From positions 1 to 53,898 of the forward strand of contig JAOQAD010000022.1 of the NCBI GenBank assembly GCA_025963775.1: DNA of 53,898 nucleotides, read 5' to 3'. Position numbers and translations under genes: made by a program. This document shows positions 33,274 through 42,656 of this stretch, one piece after another. The number at the start of each line of letters is the position of its first letter. Position 1 is the first letter of the stretch. The notes under the pieces are model-generated. The model was not told where the DNA came from. It saw nothing but the letters and a program-made list of their open reading frames with translations, and ran no database searches. The stretch comes from Bacteroidota bacterium (GTDB lineage: Bacteria > Bacteroidota > Bacteroidia > 2-12-FULL-35-15).

Positions 33274-35551
33274 AAGTGTACTTTCCCCAATGCCCCTGCC
33301 TCTCCCTGTATCGCCATTGTCTTCAGCGTGTCCTAACTGGGCTAATGACCAGGCAAGGCTGACTAAATTAACATCAGTGATCAGCACTTTGAATACAATT
33401 CCCTTTGGTGCCAGGATACGGGCGAATGTATTAACCAAAGGTGGAAGCACTGACGATATCAGGGTTATCCCTAATCCCGCAAATCCAAGCCTCCAGACCC
33501 TTAGAATACCCTCTGAAGCAACAAAGAAAACGATTGACCTCACCTATTTGTGTGAACTCACTACTATTTTCGCCGTTGATTATCTCAATGATGTTATAAG
33601 GAACGGAATAGCAGGCACAGGAACTCCCGGGAATGCATATGTAGCCCTGAGAGATTTGCTGCTGAAGGATCCTGCTTTGTCTGAGGAAGGATTCACAAAC
33701 CTGAGTGATGTAAATACAATTCTTTCGACAACCTCTATTATTAATACCAGGCTGGGCTTCATTCAAACTACAATTAATGGAGGAGGATATAACTTTAATG
33801 GCAGGACAAGCCTGGGAGCCGTACAGGAAACAAAAAATATTTATGATAGTGTGATGAAGCTTTTGAATGAATTTGTAGTTCATGAAAGCCAGTGTCTGTT
33901 TCAATATTTATTCGCGGGCTTTCTCCCTCCCGATGTTATTTTTTTGGGGGTTGGTGATGGCAATACTTCTACCAAAGGCCTTTACGATATACCTGGAAAT
34001 GGGATTCTTTTCTTTAACTATAAAGAGATGCCTTCACCTCTCACCACAGCTGCTGATAATTATAATTCAGGAGAACTTAACAGGGTAGGCAATAACCTGC
34101 AAAGCGTTGTGCATTTTAATATATACGGATTGGATGCCCATTCGGGCTCTGCGGGGCCGAGCCCCGGGCTGGGCAAAGATTATATGCGTATTAAAATTAC
34201 TAACATTAACTCGACATACCCCGCCGGGACTAATAATAGTATAGAGTTTAATGTGTTGAACCTTTCTTCAGGCTTTTTTCTTGATCGTAAATCAGCATTC
34301 GATCCAACCATATTCAGCTTTTCCAGGGATTCTGTAACAATTCTGGATAAAAGCAGTGGCACTTTTAAAGTCCAGGTGTGGGCTGCATACACATCACTCT
34401 CAGGCTCTTCCCGCTTTGATGAAGCTGTGGCTTCAGTGTATGTTGTACAAGAGAAAAAAGAAACATTGCCATTTGATTTGGATAGCGAAAATCAATATGG
34501 GAATAATGAATTTGTACTGCAAAACTCAATAAAGTATGTTGATCCGAATGCAACAACTCTGGTCTGGAGAATCTGGGATGACCCGGAAAGTCTTGCCAGC
34601 CTTGATAAACTCATTGAAAATTTAAAAAGTGACCGGGCTTTAAAAGTATCTCTTAATGGAAAATACGTAGGTAAGCGGGCGAGGCCATTCAATACCTCAA
34701 TTGTTTTTAAAAAAGGCGACCTTACTTATTATCTCAATGATGTCTACAAATGTACAGTAGTCAGCACATCAGCCATACCGACACCAACCGGAACTACTCC
34801 CTGGGAATTGAAATATAAGCAGTACAATGCCGCAACCGTTTATGCTAAAAACGCAATGGTTGTTATTTCACATCCTTCAGATGCAACCAAATATTATTTG
34901 TATAAAGCAATCGCGACAGGTATAACAGGCCCTTTTGATCCTGCCAAATGGGACAGGCAGCCCGTTGTGGAGCAGGAAGATAACAGCTCAGTATTTGAAA
35001 CCACATCTACTACGCCTGCACTTGATATTTATTATTCTACATTAAGATATAGTTTTTGTAATGTTTTTTTAACTGATACAAATATTGATTTTAATGTTGA
35101 ATCATTTGTAAGCCCGGTGCGCTCCCGGCTTGATCTTGCCTTTTTTAATGATGGAGCTAAAACCATTGCCCAGATAAACGATTTCAATGTGAGGTTTACA
35201 ACTTCGAAAGGAACTCTTGCCAACATGAATGAAGTGGTGCCTGCGGGAGCAGCTCCTCCCGCGGGCCTGAATACAGGCACGACTTATATTCCAATTTATA
35301 ATATTCCACTTAGCTATCTCCGTTCTTTTGGATTTTGGGAGGCGTTGAAAGATCGTATAAAAAGCCGTGCGGCAGAGTTAACTACTCTGACCCCGATCGA
35401 ATTGTCAGCAATTAATTTAAAATTGGAAAATGCCTTTGATGCAACTTTTGTCAGGATCCCTACCGAAAGATCCGGCGGTCCTTTAAAATTTACGGCTTTT
35501 AAACAATTTAAAAAAATACCGGATTGGGATGATTTTAAATGGCAGCCTTAA
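33260..35551 (+). CDS. Large protein with two tandem carbohydrate-binding-like modules
   Basis: 763 residues from the ATG at 33260, inside the end of the upstream gene. No signal peptide. Near residues 475-570 two consecutive short modules occur: FNTSIVFKKGDLTYYLNDVYKC ... PWEL and YNAATVYAKNAMVVI ... YYLYKAI ... PAKWDRQ. Their pattern (start YxxxxVY, central Y-x-x, closing W) resembles CBM5/12 chitin-binding or phage tail-fibre modules. The C-terminus (IPIYNIPLSYLRSFGFWEALKDRI to DWDDFKWQP) is helical then aromatic. Function unknown; a cell-surface or glycan-binding structural part is inferred. Composition is AT-rich, as in the preceding gene. Confidence 0.7.
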   Translation: MTIFRSVLSPMPLPLPVSPLSSACPNWANDQARLTKLTSVISTLNTIPFGARIRANVLTKGGSTDDIRVIPNPANPSLQTLRIPSEATKKTIDLTYLCELTTIFAVDYLNDVIRNGIAGTGTPGNAYVALRDLLLKDPALSEEGFTNLSDVNTILSTTSIINTRLGFIQTTINGGGYNFNGRTSLGAVQETKNIYDSVMKLLNEFVVHESQCLFQYLFAGFLPPDVIFLGVGDGNTSTKGLYDIPGNGILFFNYKEMPSPLTTAADNYNSGELNRVGNNLQSVVHFNIYGLDAHSGSAGPSPGLGKDYMRIKITNINSTYPAGTNNSIEFNVLNLSSGFFLDRKSAFDPTIFSFSRDSVTILDKSSGTFKVQVWAAYTSLSGSSRFDEAVASVYVVQEKKETLPFDLDSENQYGNNEFVLQNSIKYVDPNATTLVWRIWDDPESLASLDKLIENLKSDRALKVSLNGKYVGKRARPFNTSIVFKKGDLTYYLNDVYKCTVVSTSAIPTPTGTTPWELKYKQYNAATVYAKNAMVVISHPSDATKYYLYKAIATGITGPFDPAKWDRQPVVEQEDNSSVFETTSTTPALDIYYSTLRYSFCNVFLTDTNIDFNVESFVSPVRSRLDLAFFNDGAKTIAQINDFNVRFTTSKGTLANMNEVVPAGAAPPAGLNTGTTYIPIYNIPLSYLRSFGFWEALKDRIKSRAAELTTLTPIELSAINLKLENAFDATFVRIPTERSGGPLKFTAFKQFKKIPDWDDFKWQP

Positions 35552-35591
35552 AAAGCCTTGTATACTGTGAACATTTATTAAATGGCTTGTG

Positions 35592-36455
35592 ATGAAATAT
35601 GTGATTTTATGTATGGCTTTTCTCTGCTTGCTTGAAACAGACATGGCTGCTCAGCAAAGATCCGGCGGAGCCTGTAATAACTGCATTGTAAAATATCCCC
35701 TGATAAATACTGATAAAAATTTGTTGGAGCGGTTTTTTGATTCGGTGTATATTAAGTCTTCGGTTAATTATTATAAGATATATAGCATTGAAGAAGATTC
35801 TATCAGCATCGTGTTAAGATACGATTCTGTGCATAAGGTAGCAGACGTATCTGGGGTGAGCGAGAACTCATATTATTCGTTTTCGGGAAAGTATATTGTA
35901 GATGACAGTATTTACAAGTCGGTTAAGCAGGATAGGCAGGTCTACTATTATCAGAAACTAAAGAAAGATGGAATGTGGACTTATATAATAAAATATAAAT
36001 TCAATATTGTGCAGACAGAAAACTGGCAGAATGGAGTAAAGAATGGCCTATACCGCTTGATAAAAGATGATACTGTAGTGTTCGGAGGAAATTATAAAGA
36101 TGGAATGAGAATAGGTGAATGGAAAGATGATAATGAAGGAGGTTTGTATACGGTAAGCTATTACGATAATTCAGAGAATGCAGTATACATTAAATACATT
36201 GAGAACAACGTTGTCATCGAGGAAATATTCCTTACCGATATTTGTTCTCCGGGTAAAAATAAAGAGGTGAAGTATTCTTTTAATAACCGGTTTAGAATCA
36301 GCTATTATAAAGATGGAAAGCTAAGGTCAAAGGGTTGCTTTACGAAGAAAGGTAATTCACAGGACGAAATACCTTACGGTGTTCATCAATACTGGGATGA
36401 AAAAGGAAGAATGTCGGTGACTAAATATGACGAAAGCGGTAAAGAAATAAAATAG
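35592..36455 (+). CDS. MORN/YwqK-type repeat secreted protein
   Basis: 287 residues; the ATG at 35592 is preferred over the GTG immediately before it. A signal peptide (MKYVILCMAFLCLLETDMAA before QQRSGG) makes it the only exported member so far in this cluster. The C-terminal half has MORN-variant repeats: NGVKNGLYRLIKDDTVVFGGNYKDGMRIGEWKDDNE, YYKDGKLRSKG and YGVHQYWDEKGRMSV, as in YwqK-family proteins, some of which are annotated as antitoxin-like. The gene is one of the most AT-rich here. It sits 50 bases before the 2036-residue gene; its relation to the giant proteins is unknown. Confidence 0.7.
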   Translation: MKYVILCMAFLCLLETDMAAQQRSGGACNNCIVKYPLINTDKNLLERFFDSVYIKSSVNYYKIYSIEEDSISIVLRYDSVHKVADVSGVSENSYYSFSGKYIVDDSIYKSVKQDRQVYYYQKLKKDGMWTYIIKYKFNIVQTENWQNGVKNGLYRLIKDDTVVFGGNYKDGMRIGEWKDDNEGGLYTVSYYDNSENAVYIKYIENNVVIEEIFLTDICSPGKNKEVKYSFNNRFRISYYKDGKLRSKGCFTKKGNSQDEIPYGVHQYWDEKGRMSVTKYDESGKEIK

Positions 36456-36506
36456 TCCGTTACAGTTTAATAATAATTTTCAGGTTAACTATTTAAAATA
36501 TTTGAT

Positions 36507-39500
36507 ATGCCAAGCTCTAATTTTTATCCATCTGTTTCTGAACTTCTTCCAATCGACAAAATTCCCTCATCGCTTGGCCCTGTTAAAGACGGGATTCAGA
36601 ATGTTTTCAGTAAAATATTTTATAAAGACCTGATCAGCGAAGTAAGTCAAAACGGCGATTCAGGGTTCTATAAACTTACATTATTGTCATATGGTCGTCT
36701 CGGATTTGATGTCCCTGGTACCGGCTTATCGATATTGTTTAATCCTGATGACACATCAGCAAGCGTAACGCCAATTCCAATCACGTTGAAATACGACTGG
36801 GAGGTAATAAAGTATATTAATGAATTTAAAACTGCTTTGTTCAGTGCCGACGCAGGCGCTTTCTTTAATTTATTCCTCGAAATAATTGACGTTGAAAAGG
36901 CTGAATTTGTGGAAGAGGTCATTGATGTATTTATCAAAGAGCCAAATCCTGTAGCCAAATTTGTTAATGATTTTAATAGTAAGTATAATCCCTCTCCCCT
37001 GATAGTTATATCTACTGATCCAGAGTCCAATGTTTTCGAGGGCCTGATGATTCAGATTGAAGCTCAGGGTTTTGATGTTAACCTGATTATATTTAATGAT
37101 TTTATAAACGTTTTAAATTCTTTTGATGAGGTATTTGAGAATTTAAAGGCATTATTTAAAAAATGGTTTGGCGAGTTCACATTAGATGATTTTAAAAAAA
37201 TTCTGCTCCCGAAGGCTGCTCTTACGATTAACAATTTGTCTGCCGGAATTGAATTTCCGAGAAGTGTTTTCGTTCCGGTAGCTACCACAACCTTTAATCC
37301 AACAGGAGTTGTTATTGGCGATCCTGTGCCTGATCCTTACAAGACGCTTCTTAAGTTCAATGTTGGTTCTGTTGCATTTAGCACAGAAAACGGGTATGAA
37401 TTTATTGGTGAGAATTCTTTCACTTTCCAGAAATCATTTATCCTTGGTACCCGGTTCACACTCTCCCTCACAGATATGAAGCTCGACTTCAGCCGGACAA
37501 AAAATATTCAGGAAGCAATTGACGATGGAAGACCTGCAGATTTTATCGGAGTGTATGTTAAAGAAGGAGTTGTTGGTTTTCCTGCCGAATGGGGGCATAA
37601 TCCGGCAGGCTCCACAGGCGAATTATTCGTAAACAATTTACTTGCCGGTACCGGTGGTATCTCCGGAACAATAGGCCTGAGAGGCAAGCCCGACCCGATG
37701 AACCCCGGCAACCCGTATTTAAATCCGCTGATCAGCGTAAAATTCGGGGAAAAATTTATAGCAGAGCTTGATGCGTTCAGCATCACTTTTTACCAGAATG
37801 CAATTGTTGAGTCAGAGATCTTAGGAAAGCTGAAGATCCCCGGCTTTAAAGATGCCGGCGGAGCAGATGCAGAGATCGAGATCAAGATCCACATTGACGG
37901 TAACGGTGATTTTTATATCACAGCAAAAGAAGAGAATGGCATTACACTCCCTCTTCATTTCGATAAATATTTTACTGTAACGGTTAACAGCTTAACGATC
38001 GGAAGAAGGTCAAATAAATTTTTCCTTGCTGTTTCCGGCGCTGTTGATTTCAAAGACCTTTCAGCCGATAATGCTTTCCTCGGAAGCTTGCTGCCGAAAG
38101 AGATCGAGATCCAGAAATTACTCATCTGGGAAAACGGGCAGATCGAGCTCGAAGGCGGTACCATCGAGCTGCGCAAGCCTGTTAAAATAAACCTTGGCCC
38201 TGTGAAGCTCACCGTTACCGCAATCGGTATGGGAAGCTATGAGCGCATGCATGGCGGATCGCTGCGTAAATACAAGTACGTCGAGTTCAGTGCCGGTGTG
38301 AGCATCAACCCGGGCGGCGTGGATGCGCGCGGTGACGGGATCAAAGTATACTTCAGCATCGATGGCGGCTCTACGGATATTTTTGTAAGGATTGAAAGCA
38401 TTGCCATTGATCTGATCATGCCGGGACATGCAAGCAAGGACCAGGCAACCTTATTGCTCAATGGGTACCTTTCCATGAAAGAGCCTTCGAGCGGAACATC
38501 GGATGCCGGAACGGAATACGCCGGTGGAATTGATTTTAAATTACCGAAGCTGAAAATGGGCGGAAGCGCCTCCATGAAATATAATCCGAAAACACCTGCT
38601 TTCCTCATCGATGTATCACTGGAGATCAGCACCCCGATCGTTTTAGGTGCTACAGGAATGGGTATTTACGGGTTCCGCGCCCTGTTCGGAAAACATTACG
38701 TGGTATCACGCACAGAGCCGCCGGTAAGCCTTGCGGCAGATGCGGAATGGTGGCAGTACTACAAGAAAAAGGTGAACCCCGAAATGAAGGAAGGCGTGAC
38801 CACTTCAAAGATGGCCAACCTCGACGGTTTCTCATTCGGTGCCGGTGTGTCGCTTGCAACCGCTACCGACGGCGGAAAAGCATTCAGCAGTAAATTGTTC
38901 TTCCTGCTTTCATTGCCTGAAGTGTTCCTGCTGCAGGGACAGGCGCAGATCTTAAAAGGCCGGATCGGCCTGGATACAACTGAAGATCCTCCGTTCTACG
39001 CGATCATTGCGATCGATAAAACAAGCATCAGTGCAGGGCTTGGTGTTACCTACAAATTTCCGGACGACGGAGCAAGCCCCGGCAAGATCGCAACGGTGGA
39101 TGCACTGATCGAAATGGCGTACTTCTGGCACGATTCATCGGCCTGGTACCTCAACATCGGAAGGGATCAGCCGGCCGACCGCAGGGTGCGCGCCCGCATC
39201 TTCGATCTCTTCGATGTGTATTCCTATTTCATGCTGTCGGCACATGGCATTCGCGCCGGTGCTGGAGCATCACTCGAAAAAAATTACAAGGTCGGCCCGA
39301 TCAAGGCACGCCTGTATGCATATATGGACACTGCCGGAAGGCTGGCGTTCAAGCCGGTGCAGATCGGCGGAAGCATTGACATTGGCGGCGGCGTGGATAT
39401 CAAGGTCTGCGGAAAAGGATTCAGCTTAACAGCGAATGCTTCGCTTGCTGCTGAAGCTCCGAAACCGTTCATCGTAACAGGTTCGGTTGAGGTATGCGTG

Positions 39501-42500
39501 AAAGTATTGAAAAAAGAATATTGCATCAACCTCGATTTTACATGGACATTCGAACACTCGCTTGATTTCAGCGAGATCCCGATGGTGACCGAAAGCCTGC
39601 TCGATCCTCCGGGAACTCCTGTTGTAAGCACACGATTACAAAAAGCTGTAAAGGCGCTGAACATGATGAGCCAGGATTCATTGAACCTGCTCTGCCTGGA
39701 AAGGATCCCTGTTACAGGAAGCTCCGCATCATCCATTCCTCCCCTAACGGATCCCGTATGGAGCGGCATCGACAATTATATTCTTCCATTAGACAGCTTT
39801 ATCGACCTCGAATTCAGGAAGCCTGTGAAGCCGGTAGGCCATTCTTCACTCACCCGTTTCGGCGGTGTTACAAGCGGGCCCAATTATTCAGTGTATGTGG
39901 CACCGCAAAGAGGAAAGTCAAACCGCGTGCGCCACGATTTTGTGCTCGATAAAGTGGAGATCTTTAACTGGAACCCTACTACAAATACCTGGGATGATTA
40001 TCATGTGTACAATGCGATCACTCCATTGGGCGCAGCACCTTTTAACTTAACATCAGCTGCGCTGGACAACCTGCAGTTCGGATTCTGGCAGGTGGACAGC
40101 CCCGGCTATTACACCAAGCTGCGCTTAATGGCGCAGAATCCCCTGAGCTTCTTAGGGCAGGGTACCGGCGATACGGTTGCGGAAGACCTTGGCGTGACCA
40201 ACGGGATCTTCTGCCCGCCGGAAGAGCGTGACAAAACCTGTGTGAATTATGATTCCTATCGCCTGAAAACCGGGCAGAACAAATTAATTCCTGCTACAGA
40301 GATCATCCAGCAGCAATCCGTTTTAATGAGAGTGATTACACGCGACAGTGCGGTGATCTATAAACCGTATGCAGGAATTCATAATGCACTGGCTTTCCTG
40401 GATACCGATACACTCGAGATCTACCTGCCCGAGCCAATGGTGGAAGTGAGCATGCTGCTGAACACCCTCACCAGCGCCCTTACCATTAAATATTACAGCA
40501 GGTCGCAGGTCGGACTTAATGCAAGCGGCGATCCTGTGTACGGGTATGCGCTGGTGGGCACCGCGGTGAAAACCCCGGCACAGCTGGCCGGCGGCGTTCT
40601 TTATTCCGACAGCCTTAACCCGATCGATAAGATCGAGATCACCGGCGGCAGCTGTAATTTAAAGGAAAGGAATATTGTTTGCGACACGACCATGAGCGGC
40701 GAAGCAAATGATTTCATCAAGCTGATGAACCTGATCGCGAAATTCAGGGAGATCACACGGGATATTAAATTAGGCGATGACCCGAGATATTCATCAACGG
40801 TGGCAGGCAGCACCTTCTTCCCGACACCAACGCCGAAGGGGCTTTTCTATCACCCGGTAACAAATTCAACAACGCTTACGATCACATTCAGCGGTCAGGG
40901 GTATGATTGCCAGGTGGTGTTAAATGTACCGCAGGGCAAAAAAATAGACTGGAACCTGATCAGCCGTTTCCAGAACCTGCGCCCTGATCCGGCTCATGCT
41001 TCAACAGCAGGCGGAAATTATTTCTTCCTTGTGGATGTGCTTTTGCAGGATGGAACCATCATGACGCTGAGCGGCGCTTCCAAGTGCCTCCCGGTATATT
41101 ACTGTTATGATAAATGCCTGAACTTCTTCTACCAGCTGTGCTATCTCAACGTGGTGGATTACCAGTATAACCAATCCCTGCCTTCGTCAACCGACGTGGC
41201 ACAGAACAACTCCAACATGGTGGATGCGATCAATAAAACGCTTCTGCCGGTATGGAGGCCCGATACCGTATTTGCTGTGCGTGTACAGTACACGGATCAG
41301 CTGTTTGAGGAATCATCTTCGCATCCAAGTGTTCCACGCGCTTTTGTTTTCGGGTTCAGGACCAAGGGGCCGATCGGGCATTATCATGAATATCCTACAG
41401 GCGACAACACATCCACGCAGCAGGGATTCTATCATGCGATGGAATTGAGTGACACGGAAGACCAGTTTAAGCTGGCATCATTAAAATATTACATCGATTA
41501 TTCCAAATCGTACCCGAATGCAGACGGAAATATCCTGAATGCAAAACCATTGTACTACCAGAATCCTGAGCTGTTGCTGTTCTACGTATTCCCTTACGTA
41601 TACCAGTTTTACCAGGATTGGGATCCGTACAACGGAACGGGCGCAGTGGGATCCTCGCTGGAAGTACTGATCAAAGATCCGATCGAGCCGCCGTTTGTTA
41701 CAGATCCGATGAACCCGATGGGGCCGGAGATCGCAAATGTAGTTCCACCTGCAAACAATGAATGGCAGATCAATTCGTTCCCGGTGATCACTCCTGACAT
41801 TGCAGCGATCAACAACATGATCCAGAACGGGGTTACAAACGGCAATCCTTGCCTGCCATCTGTTGTGCCACTTACGCCAAATGGCATCAACAACCTCGTG
41901 ACCCCGGCAACGCCACTGGAGCCTTTGAAATTGTACACCGCAGTTTACCTGGCTTCCTACAAGCCTGCAACCGTTACACTGACCAAGCCCCAGAAGCGGG
42001 AAGTGCACAAGTATGGTTTCCAGACTTCGCGCTACAAGGATTTCAATGAGCACATCAGCAGCTATATCCTTCAACAGAACGCCATCACTATGGCGATCGA
42101 AAAAGCTGCAGTGTATGAATTGAAGAAAACTTACGCGCCCCTGCTGATCATTAAAGCAAAGCAAACGCTGGATGGAACGCTTCCGAAAACGGATTCGCTT
42201 CACCAGGAAGCAGCGATCAATTTCGATAAGCTGGTGGACAGGGTGTTTGAGCTGAAAGAGCTGGAGCCTGCGGAATACCTGCAGTTCAATCTCGTGATCG
42301 ACTCAACCACAGATAATGTTCTCGGAATACTGCTGCGCAGCCCCGAGCCGTTCAATGATCCGAAAACACCGTTGGTGGAGCTGAACAGCACCATCCGCAT
42401 GGAAGTGGACATGGGCTCAGGATACGGTGCCGCTACCGATCACGTGGTGCATTTCTCGAAAGACAGGGCAAGCGCGTTCATAACAAACGCCGATAATTCC

Positions 42501-42617
42501 CTCGATGTTCCGAGAGGCATCAGCCGTTTTACATTCACCTACAAGCTGTACAATGGTTCGCTTTACGTTGTGAGGGCCACAGAGCAGGTTGTCCTGGATT
42601 TCAACGCGATCCTTTAA
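36507..42617 (+). CDS. Giant beta-rich protein (2036 residues) of unknown function
   Basis: No signal peptide, no membrane segment and no T9SS tail. Residues 1 to about 300 are mixed and AT-rich at DNA level. Residues ~300-1010 are a long series of Gly-rich beta strands (e.g. LTLSLTDMKLDF, GGSIDIGGGVDIKVCGKGFSL) reminiscent of large stacked-sheet families such as DUF6603; this is a resemblance, not a firm match. The C-terminal ~900 residues contain jelly-roll-like stretches (LDKVEIFNWNP, GYYTKLRLMAQ), a Cys cluster near 1525-1545 (SKCLPVYYCYDKCLNFFYQLC) and VFAVRVQYTDQLF ... FVFGFRTKGPIGHYHEYP. From about 37.5 kb G+C jumps to the host level. A surface-, tail-fibre- or toxin-carrier-like role is inferred only from size and modularity. 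Confidence 0.75.
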   Translation: MPSSNFYPSVSELLPIDKIPSSLGPVKDGIQNVFSKIFYKDLISEVSQNGDSGFYKLTLLSYGRLGFDVPGTGLSILFNPDDTSASVTPIPITLKYDWEVIKYINEFKTALFSADAGAFFNLFLEIIDVEKAEFVEEVIDVFIKEPNPVAKFVNDFNSKYNPSPLIVISTDPESNVFEGLMIQIEAQGFDVNLIIFNDFINVLNSFDEVFENLKALFKKWFGEFTLDDFKKILLPKAALTINNLSAGIEFPRSVFVPVATTTFNPTGVVIGDPVPDPYKTLLKFNVGSVAFSTENGYEFIGENSFTFQKSFILGTRFTLSLTDMKLDFSRTKNIQEAIDDGRPADFIGVYVKEGVVGFPAEWGHNPAGSTGELFVNNLLAGTGGISGTIGLRGKPDPMNPGNPYLNPLISVKFGEKFIAELDAFSITFYQNAIVESEILGKLKIPGFKDAGGADAEIEIKIHIDGNGDFYITAKEENGITLPLHFDKYFTVTVNSLTIGRRSNKFFLAVSGAVDFKDLSADNAFLGSLLPKEIEIQKLLIWENGQIELEGGTIELRKPVKINLGPVKLTVTAIGMGSYERMHGGSLRKYKYVEFSAGVSINPGGVDARGDGIKVYFSIDGGSTDIFVRIESIAIDLIMPGHASKDQATLLLNGYLSMKEPSSGTSDAGTEYAGGIDFKLPKLKMGGSASMKYNPKTPAFLIDVSLEISTPIVLGATGMGIYGFRALFGKHYVVSRTEPPVSLAADAEWWQYYKKKVNPEMKEGVTTSKMANLDGFSFGAGVSLATATDGGKAFSSKLFFLLSLPEVFLLQGQAQILKGRIGLDTTEDPPFYAIIAIDKTSISAGLGVTYKFPDDGASPGKIATVDALIEMAYFWHDSSAWYLNIGRDQPADRRVRARIFDLFDVYSYFMLSAHGIRAGAGASLEKNYKVGPIKARLYAYMDTAGRLAFKPVQIGGSIDIGGGVDIKVCGKGFSLTANASLAAEAPKPFIVTGSVEVCVKVLKKEYCINLDFTWTFEHSLDFSEIPMVTESLLDPPGTPVVSTRLQKAVKALNMMSQDSLNLLCLERIPVTGSSASSIPPLTDPVWSGIDNYILPLDSFIDLEFRKPVKPVGHSSLTRFGGVTSGPNYSVYVAPQRGKSNRVRHDFVLDKVEIFNWNPTTNTWDDYHVYNAITPLGAAPFNLTSAALDNLQFGFWQVDSPGYYTKLRLMAQNPLSFLGQGTGDTVAEDLGVTNGIFCPPEERDKTCVNYDSYRLKTGQNKLIPATEIIQQQSVLMRVITRDSAVIYKPYAGIHNALAFLDTDTLEIYLPEPMVEVSMLLNTLTSALTIKYYSRSQVGLNASGDPVYGYALVGTAVKTPAQLAGGVLYSDSLNPIDKIEITGGSCNLKERNIVCDTTMSGEANDFIKLMNLIAKFREITRDIKLGDDPRYSSTVAGSTFFPTPTPKGLFYHPVTNSTTLTITFSGQGYDCQVVLNVPQGKKIDWNLISRFQNLRPDPAHASTAGGNYFFLVDVLLQDGTIMTLSGASKCLPVYYCYDKCLNFFYQLCYLNVVDYQYNQSLPSSTDVAQNNSNMVDAINKTLLPVWRPDTVFAVRVQYTDQLFEESSSHPSVPRAFVFGFRTKGPIGHYHEYPTGDNTSTQQGFYHAMELSDTEDQFKLASLKYYIDYSKSYPNADGNILNAKPLYYQNPELLLFYVFPYVYQFYQDWDPYNGTGAVGSSLEVLIKDPIEPPFVTDPMNPMGPEIANVVPPANNEWQINSFPVITPDIAAINNMIQNGVTNGNPCLPSVVPLTPNGINNLVTPATPLEPLKLYTAVYLASYKPATVTLTKPQKREVHKYGFQTSRYKDFNEHISSYILQQNAITMAIEKAAVYELKKTYAPLLIIKAKQTLDGTLPKTDSLHQEAAINFDKLVDRVFELKELEPAEYLQFNLVIDSTTDNVLGILLRSPEPFNDPKTPLVELNSTIRMEVDMGSGYGAATDHVVHFSKDRASAFITNADNSLDVPRGISRFTFTYKLYNGSLYVVRATEQVVLDFNAIL

Positions 42618-42656
42618 AATAATTAGAAACAAGAAAGAAATAAAACTCATTTTATT

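Noticed and set aside
41481..42203. 240-codon minus-strand ORF in the 2036-residue gene
   Set aside because: Shadow of a well-formed plus-strand frame; Arg/Ile/His-rich translation without signals.
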